From NCBI RefSeq assembly GCF_019331805.1, contig NZ_JAHBBE010000008.1:1-64000 (forward strand): 64,000 nt of DNA. The letters run 5' to 3'. A program made the translations under genes and the position numbers. How positions within the stretch are numbered: position 1 is the first letter of the stretch; each line of letters opens with the position of its first letter. This DNA is from Bifidobacterium pongonis (GTDB lineage Bacteria > Actinomycetota > Actinomycetes > Actinomycetales > Bifidobacteriaceae). Under the pieces are notes generated by a model that worked only from the letters and a program-made list of their open reading frames with translations, did no database searches and was not told where the DNA came from. Positions 52,213 to 61,384 of the stretch are shown here, piece after piece.

Positions 52213-54396
52213 TCAGTCCTTATCGAACAGTGCGGTCAGCGCCCACAGGATGCTGACCACGTCAATCGCCTCCTGCAGGAACGCACCGACCACCACCGGA
52301 ATCAGGTTGAATGCGGCGCACAGCATGGCGATGATCGACAGCGACAGACCACCGATCACGGACTGCAGCATGATGCGCTTGGTACGGCGGGAGATCGCGA
52401 TCGCGCGCGGCACGCAGGCGATGTCGTCGTTCATGATGACCACCTGCGCCGATTCGGATGCGGCAGTGGACGTGCCGTCGGTGATCGCCATGCCGATGTC
52501 GGCGGAGGCGAGCACGGGGGCGTCGTTCACGCCGTCGCCCACCATCATGGTGATGGAACGGGTGACGGATTCGCCGGTCAGCCGCTGGATCACGCGATCC
52601 CACCACGGCTGTGCGGGCGGTTCCTCGGCGGAGGCGTTCTTGACGGCGGCGAGCTTGTCTTCGGGGAACAGTTCGGCGCGCACGTCGTCGATGCCGACTT
52701 CCTTGGCGATGATGTTGGCGGATGCGGCCTTGTCGCCCGTCAGCATGGACAGGCGCTTGACGCCGAGGGCGCGCAGGCGTTCGAGCGATTCCTTCGCGTT
52801 CTCGCGCGGAATGTCCTTCATCACGATGCGCGCGGCCAGCTTGCCGTTGACGGACACGAACGTGGCCATTTCGTCGGCGGCCAGCGGCGTGGTGAACACG
52901 TCGGCGGGGTTGCTCGGCACGCCGTGTTCGCCGTCGGTCACGTACGCGTAGCGTCCCACGCGGATCATACGGCCGTTGACCATGCCGCTCAGGCCCTTGC
53001 CGGAGTCTTCGCTGACACCCTTGACCACCGGGTGTTCGATGTCGTGGCCGTCCCAGTCAGAGCCGGGCAGGTGCTTTCCGTTGTCGGCGTAGCGTTCGGA
53101 CAGGCGCTTGATCGCGCCCTTGCCGGCCTGCACGATGCCTTGGGCGAGAATATGCACCGAATACGTTTCAAGCACGCCTGCGGACAGCAGGATCACGTCC
53201 TCGTCAAGGCCGGAATCGCCGGTCACGCCGTCGGTCTGCACGCCGCCGCGCATGTCCACGCGCACGACCTGCGGCTTCTTGACGGTGAGCGTACCGGTCT
53301 TGTCGAAGAAGATGTGATTCACGCGGCCCAGCGTTTCCAGCACTTCCTGCGCTTTGATCAGAATGCCGGATTTGGCGAGACGCCCGGTGCCGGCGATGTA
53401 GGCGACGGGTGCCGCGATGAGCAGCGGGCAGGGGGTGGCGATGACGAGCACCTGGGCGAAACGCATCGGCACGCCGGAGAAGATCCATGCGAAACCGGCG
53501 ATCAGGAACGCGACCACGGTGAACGGCACGGCCAGCAGGTCTGCGACGCGCACGACCGTGGCGCGCGAGTTCTGCGCGGAGGAGACGAGTTCCAGGATGC
53601 GCTGGTATTGCGAGTCGCGTGCCAGCTGGGTGGCGCGCATGGTGAGCGTGGACGAGCCGTTGATGGCGCCGGACAGCACGCGGGCGCCGGCGAAGACTTC
53701 GCGCGGCACCGGTTCGCCGTTGATGTTGCTCAGATCGAGGGTGGCGGAGTCGGACAGCAGTTCGCCGTCCACCGGCACGGTTTCGCCCGGCAGTACGACG
53801 AGCACGTCGCCCATGCGTACGTTTTCGACCGGCACGGTTTCGAAATGCGATCCGGACGACTGGATCTTCTGGATTTCGGATTCGCTCACCGCGCGGAATT
53901 CGCCGGCCGAATCGCCTTGTTTCGCGCTTCCGCCGACGTGTTCGGCGTTCGAGCCGATGCCGGGGAGGTTGACCACGTGGGCGATGACCGGGGCGGCTTC
54001 CATAAGCGCGGTCAGGTTGCCTTTCGCCTTATCCTGCGCGTATTCTTCGATCGCCTCACCGGAATACACCATCAGCACGATCGCCCAACCAGCGAGATAT
54101 TCGTGCACCGCGATGGTCGACAGGATCGCGACGATCACCAGCACGTCGACGCCGACGTAGCCTTTGCGGATGTCTTCGATCATGCCTTTCAGCGAATCGA
54201 ACACGGTGTAGACGACCAGCAGGATCACGATCCACTGGCCGAGCGAGGGGTTCGCGCTCCAGAAGAAATGCTTCCACGGGCGCGTGTTCCACAGCAATGC
54301 CATGGGAATGGCCGCGATGACGGTGACGGGAAGCATCGGCACGAGTCTGCATGCCTGGAAGAGTCTGGTAAAGAATGACGATATGCGTTTCATCAT
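52213..54396 (-). CDS. P1B-type heavy-metal ATPase lacking N-terminal metal-binding domain
   Basis: The protein has 727 residues. It starts directly with membrane helices and has no HMA domain. The translocation motif reads TPCPLLIAAP (CPL rather than the common CPC/CPH), the phosphorylation site is FFDKTGTLTV, and MLTGDKAASA and MMVGDGVNDAPVLASADIG form the nucleotide/hinge region. An inserted cytoplasmic stretch rich in Gly and Asp occurs near residue 400. It exports (or imports) a metal ion; the CPL motif gives no reliable specificity. AAGGAG precedes two adjacent ATGs, so the start may be 54393. Confidence 0.9.
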   Translation of the reverse strand: MMKRISSFFTRLFQACRLVPMLPVTVIAAIPMALLWNTRPWKHFFWSANPSLGQWIVILLVVYTVFDSLKGMIEDIRKGYVGVDVLVIVAILSTIAVHEYLAGWAIVLMVYSGEAIEEYAQDKAKGNLTALMEAAPVIAHVVNLPGIGSNAEHVGGSAKQGDSAGEFRAVSESEIQKIQSSGSHFETVPVENVRMGDVLVVLPGETVPVDGELLSDSATLDLSNINGEPVPREVFAGARVLSGAINGSSTLTMRATQLARDSQYQRILELVSSAQNSRATVVRVADLLAVPFTVVAFLIAGFAWIFSGVPMRFAQVLVIATPCPLLIAAPVAYIAGTGRLAKSGILIKAQEVLETLGRVNHIFFDKTGTLTVKKPQVVRVDMRGGVQTDGVTGDSGLDEDVILLSAGVLETYSVHILAQGIVQAGKGAIKRLSERYADNGKHLPGSDWDGHDIEHPVVKGVSEDSGKGLSGMVNGRMIRVGRYAYVTDGEHGVPSNPADVFTTPLAADEMATFVSVNGKLAARIVMKDIPRENAKESLERLRALGVKRLSMLTGDKAASANIIAKEVGIDDVRAELFPEDKLAAVKNASAEEPPAQPWWDRVIQRLTGESVTRSITMMVGDGVNDAPVLASADIGMAITDGTSTAASESAQVVIMNDDIACVPRAIAISRRTKRIMLQSVIGGLSLSIIAMLCAAFNLIPVVVGAFLQEAIDVVSILWALTALFDKD

Positions 54397-54804
54397 TGCT
54401 CCTTACGCTGCATCGGTTCCGCTGTTCGCTGGGATGCGATCACCCGAAGCCGGTACGAAACGGTACGAATCAGTACGAATCGGACGGCGGGACGATCGGT
54501 AAACCGGTACGCGAACGCGAATGTTTTGCGTCACGCCTTGTTAACCCATCGGCTGCATTGCCGGCACATGGCCCGCGCGCTCCCGATACACGGCGTAAAG
54601 ATTGCCATATTCAGTTGTTCTTCAGTTTTGGTTTTGTTCGTTTCAGCGTACCAACGCAACGCGCCCCGCGCAACTTCCGAGGAAGTCGTGCGGGGCGCGT
54701 GCGAGCGGTATTTCCGGCTCTTCCGTGGCTCTTCTACAGCTCTCCTGCAAGCCTTTCGCAGGTTCGGTGGGGCCGGGCGCTACGGGCTTGCGAGGCTAGC
54801 GTGT
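54397..54804. other. Intergenic region upstream of the P1B ATPase gene
   Basis: It holds the htrA-end hairpin at 54660-54699 and a CGGTACGAAACGGTACGAATCAGTACGAATCGG direct-repeat tract around 54450-54483 (GGTACGAA three times) just upstream of the ATPase, possibly an operator. No gene is seen. Confidence 0.45.
54660..54699 (-). terminator. Probable terminator of the htrA-like gene
   Basis: CGCGCCCCGC and GCGGGGCGCG, together with ACTTCC/GGAAGT, form a long stem 105 bp after the stop. There is no U-tract on the minus strand. Confidence 0.5.
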
Positions 54805-56715
54805 TCACCACAGGTTGAACGGGAATCCGTTGGAACCGCTGGAACCATCGGAGTCGCCGGAGCCATCGGAACCGTCACCGTTCTGGTACTGGTACTGGTT
54901 CTGATCGTTCTGATCGTTCTGGCTCTGGTTCCTCTGGCTGTTGGATTCGGTGCGGTTGGAACCGTTGACCTTGTCTTCCTGCTGGTCGAGCGTGACGTCC
55001 ACGTCCATGGTCTTGCCGTCGCGCACGATGGTGAGCGTCGCCTTGTCGCCGAGGGCGGCGGCGCGGACGAAGCCGAGCAGGGATGCCGTGCTGTTCACCG
55101 CATGGCCGTCGAAAGCCACGATGGTGTCGCCCGACTTGAGGCCTGCCTTATCGGCGGGGCCGCCCTTGACCACGGCGTTGCCGGTGGAGCTGGAGGTGAT
55201 GCGGGCGCCGGCGCGGGTCACGCCGTCCGCTTCGACCGTGTCGGTCTTCACGGTGACGCCGAGCGCCACATGCTTGACGGAACCGTCCTTGACGATCTCA
55301 TCCGCCACACGCTTCACGAGGTTCGACGGGATGGCGAAGCCGATGCCGATGGATCCGGAGCTGGAGCTGGACGAGTCGGAGGATCCGGCGGTCGCGATGG
55401 AGGAATTGATGCCGATCACTTCGCCGGCCGCGTTGAAGGTCGGGCCGCCGGAGTTGCCGGGGTTGATGGCCGCGTCGATCTGCACGGCGTTGGTGACGAT
55501 GTTGTTGTTATCGTCGTCCATCACGGTGACGGGGCGGTTCAGCGCGGAGACGATGCCGGTGGTGGCCGTATCGTCGTAGCCCAGCGGGTTGCCGACCGCC
55601 ATCACGTTCTCGCCCACGGCGAGCTTGTCGGAGTTGGCGAACTTCACGGCCTTCAGGTCGCTCGGCGGGTTCTCCAGCTTGATGACCGCCAGATCGGTGG
55701 TGGTGTCGGTGCCCACGACGTTGGCGGAGTACATCTGGCCGTTGCTCAGCGTGACGAGGATCTTCTGCGCGCCGGAGATCACGTGGTTGTTGGTGACGAT
55801 GTTGCCTTCGGTGTCGAGGATCGCGCCGGACCCCTTGGCCACACCGTTGCTCAGCGTGGCCTGGATGGCGACCACGGAACCGGAGACTTCCTTGGCGACG
55901 GCCTGCCAGTCGGGCGCTTCACCGGTCTTCGCGGTGGCGGAGCCGGAGCCGGATTCACTGGAGTTGATGTTCGCCATGGAGCTGGTCGTCGGCACCTTCA
56001 CCGCGCCGCTGGTGATCGCCGCATAGCCGAGGCCGAGGCACAATGCCGCGGACAGGGCGGCTGCGATGACCGCGGTGAGCACGGTGGTCGTGGTGGAGTT
56101 GTTCTTCTTGCCGTTGGGCTGCTGGCCGGGCATGTTCGGCTGGCCGTTCTGACCGTTCTGGCCGTTCTGCGGGGGAACCGGCGGAACCGGGCCGCCGAAG
56201 ATGCCGAAACGCTGCGTGGGCTGGCCGTTCGGCATCTGCTGGTTGGGCTGGCCCTGATTGCCCTGCTGCTGGTTGGAACGCGCGGCGAACGGGTTCGGCA
56301 TACCGAAGGGGTTGCCGTTGTTCGGGTTCTGCTGCACGGGCTGACCCTGCTGGATCGGCTGAGTCTGCTGAGTCGGCTGGGTCGGCGCGTTCTGGGACGG
56401 GATCGGCTGGGTCGGTGCGGGACCGTAGGCGCCGTATTCCGGAGCCGGACGGTACTGGCCGTATGCCGGCGCGGCGGGCTGTTCGGTGCTCTGCGCCGGC
56501 GCTTCGGCGGATGCGGCGGCCGGTGCGGCGGAGGCCGGTTCCTGCGTGGTTTCGAAAGTCTTCGTCTGTGCGATATCGCCTTCCGGCTCTCTCACCGGCG
56601 CGATGGGTTCGGTACGTGCGACGGATGCGTCGTCGTGCGTTGGCTCCGCAGGTTCGATGTGCTGCGTGGCCTGAGGATCATCCTGCATGTTCGGGGAGTT
56701 CTGCTCTTCAGCCAT
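54805..56715 (-). CDS. HtrA/DegP-like serine protease with PDZ domain
   Basis: The protein has 636 residues. The cytoplasmic head of ~210 residues is rich in Gln, Pro, Asn and Ala, with AYGQYRPAPEYGAYGPAP and GQNGQNGQ repeats. One membrane helix follows (VLTAVIAAALSAALCLGLGYA), then an extracellular trypsin-like domain: His in VTNNHVISG, Asp in TDLAVIKLE, Ser in NPGNSGGPTF. The PDZ domain has AGLKSGDTIVAFDG. It handles misfolded envelope proteins. AAGGAGCGAAC precedes the ATG. The tail ends in GSDGSGDSDGSSGSNG. Confidence 0.94.
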   Translation of the reverse strand: MAEEQNSPNMQDDPQATQHIEPAEPTHDDASVARTEPIAPVREPEGDIAQTKTFETTQEPASAAPAAASAEAPAQSTEQPAAPAYGQYRPAPEYGAYGPAPTQPIPSQNAPTQPTQQTQPIQQGQPVQQNPNNGNPFGMPNPFAARSNQQQGNQGQPNQQMPNGQPTQRFGIFGGPVPPVPPQNGQNGQNGQPNMPGQQPNGKKNNSTTTTVLTAVIAAALSAALCLGLGYAAITSGAVKVPTTSSMANINSSESGSGSATAKTGEAPDWQAVAKEVSGSVVAIQATLSNGVAKGSGAILDTEGNIVTNNHVISGAQKILVTLSNGQMYSANVVGTDTTTDLAVIKLENPPSDLKAVKFANSDKLAVGENVMAVGNPLGYDDTATTGIVSALNRPVTVMDDDNNNIVTNAVQIDAAINPGNSGGPTFNAAGEVIGINSSIATAGSSDSSSSSSGSIGIGFAIPSNLVKRVADEIVKDGSVKHVALGVTVKTDTVEADGVTRAGARITSSSTGNAVVKGGPADKAGLKSGDTIVAFDGHAVNSTASLLGFVRAAALGDKATLTIVRDGKTMDVDVTLDQQEDKVNGSNRTESNSQRNQSQNDQNDQNQYQYQNGDGSDGSGDSDGSSGSNGFPFNLW

Positions 56716-57021
56716 GTTCGCTCCTTAGAAGGTTGACGATGCGATTGGCCGCTGCTGACCTTCAGCAGTTTCATCGCCAACGCGTTTGCTACCTAAGAGT
56801 AAAGATACCTGTTCTGGATGTTTCCTGAACGTTTGTTGTAAACCACGTTCGAAAACTCGGCCGATATCCTACGACAATCGCAACGGCATTCTCCGAACGC
56901 GGAACCGCATCACGAAAACCCTGGAAAATCAACCCGTCACGCACCGTATCGCAGCTCGACGGCAATACCCCCGAACCCACTGCCACGCCAATGTATCGCC
57001 CATTCGCCTAAAGTGAAACGC
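56716..57021. other. Divergent promoter region of htrA-like gene and tgt
   Basis: About 300 bp, AT-richer than its neighbours, with no gene. Both neighbouring genes start here in opposite directions, so it must hold both promoters; I cannot assign boxes with confidence. Confidence 0.4.
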
Positions 57022-58323
57022 ATGACTGATCTCGTGGAACACCCTCTGGGCGCTGAACCCGGCAAGCCCGGCGACCGCAGCGCATTCTCCTTCGAAACCA
57101 TCACCCGCCTGCCCGACGCGGCCGACGGCAAGGGGCGCGACGGTGCACGCTACGGACGTACCGGCATCATCCACACCCCGCACGGCGATATCCGTACACC
57201 CGCCTTCGTGCCGGTCGGTACCCAGGCCGCCATGAAAGCCGTCCTGCCCGAACAGATGCGCGATCTGGGCGCGCAATGCCTGCTCGCCAACGCATTCCAC
57301 CTGTTCGAACGTCCCGGCGAAGACGTGCTCGACGCGGCCGGTGGACTGGCGAAATTCATGAACTGGGATGGCCCGACCTTCACCGATTCCGGCGGTTTTC
57401 AGGTGATGTCGCTGGGCGTGGGCTTCAAGAAAACGCTCGCCATGGATATCTCCGGCATGAAATCGGACGATGTGATCGCCAAAGGCAAGGAGCGCATGGC
57501 TTGGGTGGATGAGGACGGCGTAACGTTCAAATCGCCGCTCAACGGTGACCAGCATCGCTTCTCCGCCGAAATCTCCATGGGCATCCAGCACAAGCTCGGC
57601 GCGGACATCATGTTCGCCTTCGACGAGCTCACCACGCTGATGAACACGCGCGGCTACCAGGAACAGTCCGTGGAGCGCACGTTCCGTTGGGCGAAGCGCT
57701 GCGTGGCCGAGCACCAGCGTCTGACCGCCGAACGCTTGGGCAAGCCGTACCAGGCGCTGTACGGCGTGGTGCAGGGCGCGAATTATGAGGATCTGCGCAG
57801 ACGCGCCGCCTCGCAGATCGCCTCGCTGGACTTCGACGGCGTGGGCATCGGAGGCGCGATCGAAAAGCGCATCATCGGCGACACGTGCGCCTGGATCTGC
57901 GATGAAATGCCTGAAAACAGGCCGCGCCACGTACTCGGCATCGCCGCGGTGGACGATATTTTCGCGTGCGTGGAGAACGGCGGCGACACGTTCGACTGCG
58001 TGGCTCCCGCACGATGCGGGCGCAACGGCGCGATCTTTACGCGTCACGGGCGCTACAACATCAAGCGCGCGCAGTTCAAATTCGACTTCGGTCCGCTTGA
58101 GGAAGGCTGCGACTGCTACACGTGCACGCATTACACGCGAGCGCACGTGACGCACCTGCTGCGTTCCCGCGAATTCAACGGGTTCACGCTGGCCACGATT
58201 CACAACGAACGGTTCTTCGTGAAACTGCTGGACGACATTCGCGCGTCGATTGACGGCGGCTACTTCGAGGAGTTCCGCGACGAGACGCTCGCGCACTTCT
58301 ACGAGAACGGATCCAAGGGCTGA
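57022..58323 (+). CDS. tgt: Queuine tRNA-ribosyltransferase family (Tgt)
   Basis: The protein has 433 residues. It exchanges the wobble guanine of GUN-anticodon tRNAs for queuine or a precursor. Active-site blocks are TDSGGFQVMS (catalytic Asp region), QGANYEDLRRRAA, DFDGVGIGGAI and the Zn site CDCYTCTHYTRAH. An N-terminal ~45-residue extension precedes the usual TIM-barrel start. ATG 57022 is preferred; a GTG at 57013 is possible. Neither has a clear Shine-Dalgarno. Confidence 0.96.
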   Translation: MTDLVEHPLGAEPGKPGDRSAFSFETITRLPDAADGKGRDGARYGRTGIIHTPHGDIRTPAFVPVGTQAAMKAVLPEQMRDLGAQCLLANAFHLFERPGEDVLDAAGGLAKFMNWDGPTFTDSGGFQVMSLGVGFKKTLAMDISGMKSDDVIAKGKERMAWVDEDGVTFKSPLNGDQHRFSAEISMGIQHKLGADIMFAFDELTTLMNTRGYQEQSVERTFRWAKRCVAEHQRLTAERLGKPYQALYGVVQGANYEDLRRRAASQIASLDFDGVGIGGAIEKRIIGDTCAWICDEMPENRPRHVLGIAAVDDIFACVENGGDTFDCVAPARCGRNGAIFTRHGRYNIKRAQFKFDFGPLEEGCDCYTCTHYTRAHVTHLLRSREFNGFTLATIHNERFFVKLLDDIRASIDGGYFEEFRDETLAHFYENGSKG

Positions 58324-58385
58324 GGCAAAGCCCAAAGAGTGAGCAGCCTGCAATCGAAGATACGCGCATTTGATGGGAGACGAGC

Positions 58386-58634
58386 ATGCAGCGACAATTC
58401 CAATACGAGGGTGGAGATCGGGTGTTGTCGGTTTCCGAACCGCAAGTCGATGAGGATGCCTGGAGTGTGAACGTCCGCTTGGAAGATGCTTCTGGGCAAA
58501 CCATCTGGGAGCATGTCATTTACGGCATCGACGGGGTGCAGGCCACGCTCCTGGGCTTACATTTTGCGAAAACCCGGTTGCTGGATGACGGCGGCTACCG
58601 TTTTCTCGGCGGCACCGATTTGATGCTGCCCTGA
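58386..58634 (+). CDS. Small hypothetical protein (DUF6968-like)
   Basis: The protein has 82 residues and is acidic and soluble. GGGAGACGAGC precedes the ATG. Two beta-strand-rich halves are visible (VNVRLEDASGQTIWEHVIYG, then GVQATLLGLHFAKTRLL). It resembles the small DUF6968-type proteins common in bacteria near immunity or effector genes, but this is tentative. It follows tgt by 62 bp on the same strand and may be co-transcribed. Confidence 0.65.
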   Translation: MQRQFQYEGGDRVLSVSEPQVDEDAWSVNVRLEDASGQTIWEHVIYGIDGVQATLLGLHFAKTRLLDDGGYRFLGGTDLMLP

Positions 58635-58672
58635 TTCATACCCGTTCACAGCCGCATATTCGCATGTCCATT

Positions 58673-58799
58673 TGTCCGATTCTCCAGAATCGGTCACTCG
58701 CAGCGCATCCTCCACTCACCCAAGTGTCCGATTCTCCAGAAAAGGACACACATGCATCACCAGGATGCCCCAGACTGTCCGATTCGGGTGAATCGGACA
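58673..58799. repeat. 51-bp palindrome array, 3 units
   Basis: Units start at 58673, 58725 and 58776 (steps 52 and 51). They lie between the small hypothetical gene and tRNA-Leu. Confidence 0.92.
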
Positions 58800-58865
58800 C
58801 CGCAACCATCGCGACACGCCGTAATTGCAGTATCGGAACGATAGGTGTAAATTAGTCGATTGTCT

Positions 58866-58948
58866 GCGAGCGTGGCGGAATGGTAGACGCGCTGTCTTCA
58901 GGTGGCAGTGAGTGTATGCTCGTGGGGGTTCAACTCCCCCCGCTCGCA
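58866..58948 (+). tRNA. tRNA-Leu (CAG)
   Basis: The acceptor GCGAGCG pairs with CGCTCGC. The anticodon loop TTCAGGT between CTGTC and GGCAG gives CAG. The variable arm is long, and the T arm has GGTTCAACTCC. It has 83 nt and no encoded CCA. Confidence 0.93.
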
Positions 58949-58958
58949 CGAAAAAGAA

Positions 58959-58986
58959 AACCGGAACCTACGGGTTCCGGTTTTTT
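58959..58986 (+). terminator. tRNA-Leu terminator
   Basis: AACCGGAACC pairs with GGTTCCGGTT and is followed by TTTT, 10 bp after the tRNA. Confidence 0.88.
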
Positions 58987-59101
58987 CGTATCTCCACATT
59001 TTCCAGTGCGCAGCATCAGCCCTCATCGCAGCCCAAGCAGCACCTGAGTCCGACCAAAACCCATACTCCATCAGCCATCTATTGCCATTTCGCACCACAA
59101 G

Positions 59102-59226
59102 TGTCCGATTCGGGAGAAAAGGACAACCGTACGGCCTGAAACGCACCATGGATGTCCGATTCTCCAGAAAAGGACACTCATGGAGCAAGGACGGGGCGCG
59201 CATGGCATTTTCACCAGAATCGAACA
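59102..59226. repeat. 51-bp palindrome array J, 2 clear units plus 1 degenerate
   Basis: Clear units start at 59102 and 59153; a decayed third starts at 59203. Bases 59101-59183 match 60450-60532 with only 3 differences, in direct orientation, so arrays J and K bracket the hxlR/reductase pair. Confidence 0.93.
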
Positions 59227-59263
59227 CGTGTGCCGTCCCCATGCCGCACCCGTGCCGCACACG

Positions 59264-59593
59264 TCAGGCGAAACGTTCGGCCTTATACCAGTTGCCCCAA
59301 TCCCTCATCGTTTCAATCACCGGTTTGAGCGTCCTGCCGGTTTCGGTCAGCGAATACTCCACGCGCGGCGGCACCTCCGGGTACACCTCGCGATGCACCA
59401 GGCCGTCGCGTTCCATCTGCCTCAGATTCGCCGTCAGCACTTTCTGGGAAATGTTTCCCACCGACCTGCGCAGCTCGCTGAACCGCATGGTGCCGTTCAG
59501 CAGATCGCGCAGGATCAGCACCTTCCACTTGTCCGAAATCATCAGCAGCGTCGTCTCCACGGGACACGCCGGAAGCTCACGTTCCACCGTCAT
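59264..59593 (-). CDS. HxlR-family transcriptional regulator
   Basis: The protein has 109 residues. It is a winged helix with the HxlR pattern: CPVETTLLMISDKWKVLILR, then FSELRRSVGNISQKVLTANL (recognition helix region), RQMERDGLVHREVYPEVPPR (wing) and VEYSLTETGRTL. The single Cys near residue 9 is typical of redox- or electrophile-sensing members. AAGGCG precedes the ATG at 59593. It is divergent from an NAD(P)-binding reductase gene, the classic layout in which the regulator controls the neighbour and itself. Confidence 0.92.
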   Translation of the reverse strand: MTVERELPACPVETTLLMISDKWKVLILRDLLNGTMRFSELRRSVGNISQKVLTANLRQMERDGLVHREVYPEVPPRVEYSLTETGRTLKPVIETMRDWGNWYKAERFA

Positions 59594-59623
59594 AATTCGC
59601 CTTCTTTGAACATCAATGATTCC

Positions 59624-59660
59624 AATAAAAGTTCCCTTTTGGTGACTATGGAACTTTATT
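59624..59660. promoter_or_regulatory. Probable HxlR operator
   Basis: AATAAAAGTTCC and GGAACTTTATT form a dyad with a 14-bp gap in the 202-bp divergent intergenic region. Such long dyads fit a dimeric winged-helix regulator. Confidence 0.6.
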
Positions 59661-59795
59661 GTGCCTTCTTCCATTTTGGTCTGTATGGAAATATCGTACA
59701 TCGCAACGGCGCACATCGGAAGATGCCGCCCAGGCAGAACACGTATCAGCCCGTCGCCAGCCAAGCGGGAACGGGCGCGAACGAAAGGAACCATC

Positions 59796-60425
59796 ATGAA
59801 GATCGCAGTTGTGGCAGCGAACGGACGCGAAGGTCAGCTCGTCGTCAAGGAGGCCGTGAAGCGCGGGCACGACGTGACCGCCGTGGTGCGCGGCGACAAC
59901 AAGACCGAAGCGCCGAACGTCGTAGTCAAGGATCTGTTCGACCTGACCGCCGCCGACCTCGCCGGATTCGACGTGGTCGTGGACGCCGTCGGCGCGTGGA
60001 CCGAGGAAACCCTGCCGACGATTCCGAACGCGGCCAAACATCTGGCCGACGTGCTTGCCGGCACCGACGTGCGCCTCATCGTGGTCGGCGGCGCGGGAAG
60101 CCTGTTCATGAACGCCGAACACACCATCGCGCTCGAAAACACTCCCGACTTCCCGGACGCCTACAAGCCGGTTTCTGCAGCTCACGGCAAGGCGCTCAAG
60201 ACGCTGCGCGAATCCAATGGCGTGAAGTGGACCTACATCAGTCCGGCCGCCGACTTCCAGGCCGATGGCGAGCGCGTCGGCTCGTACGGACTCGCCGGTG
60301 AGGAGTTCACCGCCAACGCCGCTGGTCAGAGCTACATCAGCTACGCGGATTACGCGATCGCCGTGGTGGATGAGGCCGAACAGGCCGCGCACGTGGGCGA
60401 GCGCATCTCCGTGTTCGCCGAGTAG
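59796..60425 (+). CDS. NAD(P)-binding atypical SDR / NmrA-like oxidoreductase
   Basis: The protein has 209 residues. It starts with a Rossmann segment (MKIAVVAANGREGQLVVKEA; the glycine motif is degenerate, NGREG), then AVVRGD at the NADP phosphate site, DVVVDAVGAW and VGGAGSLFMN. WTYISPAADF corresponds to the NmrA/YwnB-type block. It lacks the classical YxxxK pair. AAAGGAACC precedes the ATG. Control by the divergent HxlR regulator is likely; the substrate is perhaps a quinone or electrophile, by analogy. Confidence 0.88.
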   Translation: MKIAVVAANGREGQLVVKEAVKRGHDVTAVVRGDNKTEAPNVVVKDLFDLTAADLAGFDVVVDAVGAWTEETLPTIPNAAKHLADVLAGTDVRLIVVGGAGSLFMNAEHTIALENTPDFPDAYKPVSAAHGKALKTLRESNGVKWTYISPAADFQADGERVGSYGLAGEEFTANAAGQSYISYADYAIAVVDEAEQAAHVGERISVFAE

Positions 60426-60450
60426 CAGAGGGTCTGGCGGGCGCTACGAG

Positions 60451-60576
60451 TGTCCGATTCGGGAGAAAAGGACAACCGTACGGCCTGAGACGCACCACGG
60501 ATGTCCGATTCTCCAGAAAAGGACACTCGTGGCACGCAAACTCTCCCACATGTGTCCGATTCGGGAGAATCGGACA
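60451..60576. repeat. 51-bp palindrome array K, 3 units
   Basis: Units start at 60451, 60502 and 60553, exactly 51 bp apart. The first two with their spacer repeat array J almost perfectly. The rest of the 345-bp gap up to the hsp20 stop holds only the hsp20 terminator. Confidence 0.95.
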
Positions 60577-60643
60577 CTCGGCGTAACGGCGGCACGGTTC
60601 CCTACCTGGCCGCATTCGCCGACCGCACCTGCCTTGAGCAAAC

Positions 60644-60681
60644 AAAAGGCGGGGGCTTCCGCAACCGGAAGTCCCCGCCTT
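60644..60681 (-). terminator. hsp20 terminator
   Basis: AAGGCGGGG-CTTCCG and its complement form a 16-bp stem with one mismatch; on the minus strand TTTTGTTT follows. It lies 90 bp after the hsp20 stop. Confidence 0.85.
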
Positions 60682-60770
60682 GCCATGGGCCGCGCCCGAA
60701 CCGTCAACGCGACCGTGGCATTATCAACGGCATCGGCGTTACCGACCGATCAGCCTCCATTCGGCTTCAA

Positions 60771-61232
60771 TCAGCCTTCAATGGCGATGCGATGCTTCGC
60801 CTCGACCTGCTGTTGCGCCTGCGGCTTCGGCAGTTCAAGGCACAGCGTGCCGTCCTTGTAGCAGGCGTGGATGTCGGAATCCTTCACATCCTCGCCCACG
60901 TAGAAGCTGCGCGAGCAGGAGCCGACGTAACGTTCACGACGCAGCCACTTGCCATCCTCATCCTTGTCGTCATGCGCGCTGTCGCGATGAGCGGAGACTG
61001 TCAGATAGCCGTTCTGCAGTTCCAGGGAGATGTCATCCTTCTTGAAACCAGGCATGTCGATGTCGACCGTGTAGCCCTTGTCGGATTCACGCACGTCCGT
61101 GCTCATCATGCCCATCGACATGTTCGATTCGCGGGTGCCGGAATTCTCCATGTTGCGCCATCCTTCGAAGAACGGATCGTCGAAGAGGTCGGAGAACATC
61201 GTGTCATTCATCAAAGCCGGGAACATTGCCAT
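60771..61232 (-). CDS. Hsp20 / alpha-crystallin small heat-shock protein
   Basis: The protein has 153 residues. A short Met- and Phe-rich N-terminal arm precedes the alpha-crystallin domain: TDVRESDKGYTVDIDMPGFK (strand 2-3), LELQNGYLTVSAHRD, and RSFYVGEDVKDSDIHACYKDG with GTLCLELPKP closing the domain. The tail contains HRIAIEG, with the IxI-type anchoring motif. It acts as an ATP-independent holdase in the cytoplasm. GAAGGAG precedes the ATG. Confidence 0.95.
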   Translation of the reverse strand: MAMFPALMNDTMFSDLFDDPFFEGWRNMENSGTRESNMSMGMMSTDVRESDKGYTVDIDMPGFKKDDISLELQNGYLTVSAHRDSAHDDKDEDGKWLRRERYVGSCSRSFYVGEDVKDSDIHACYKDGTLCLELPKPQAQQQVEAKHRIAIEG

Positions 61233-61361
61233 AATCGGTACTCCTTCGGATTGGAGTCGATGCGGTTGGGCAGCCGGTCCGTGGTATCGTCGCGGCGCGT
61301 TATCGGATGCGCCGTTGGCCGGGTTCGTTGCCGTATCCGGAACCTCTTGCGGGCTCCTGAT

Positions 61362-61384
61362 CTTGACCTTTCACTTCACTCAAC
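61362..61384. promoter_or_regulatory. Possible HAIR-like (HspR) operator
   Basis: CTTGACC and ACTCAAC lie 9 bp apart upstream of hsp20. The HspR consensus is CTTGAGT-N7-ACTCAAG, so this is a degenerate match with wrong spacing. Confidence 0.3.
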
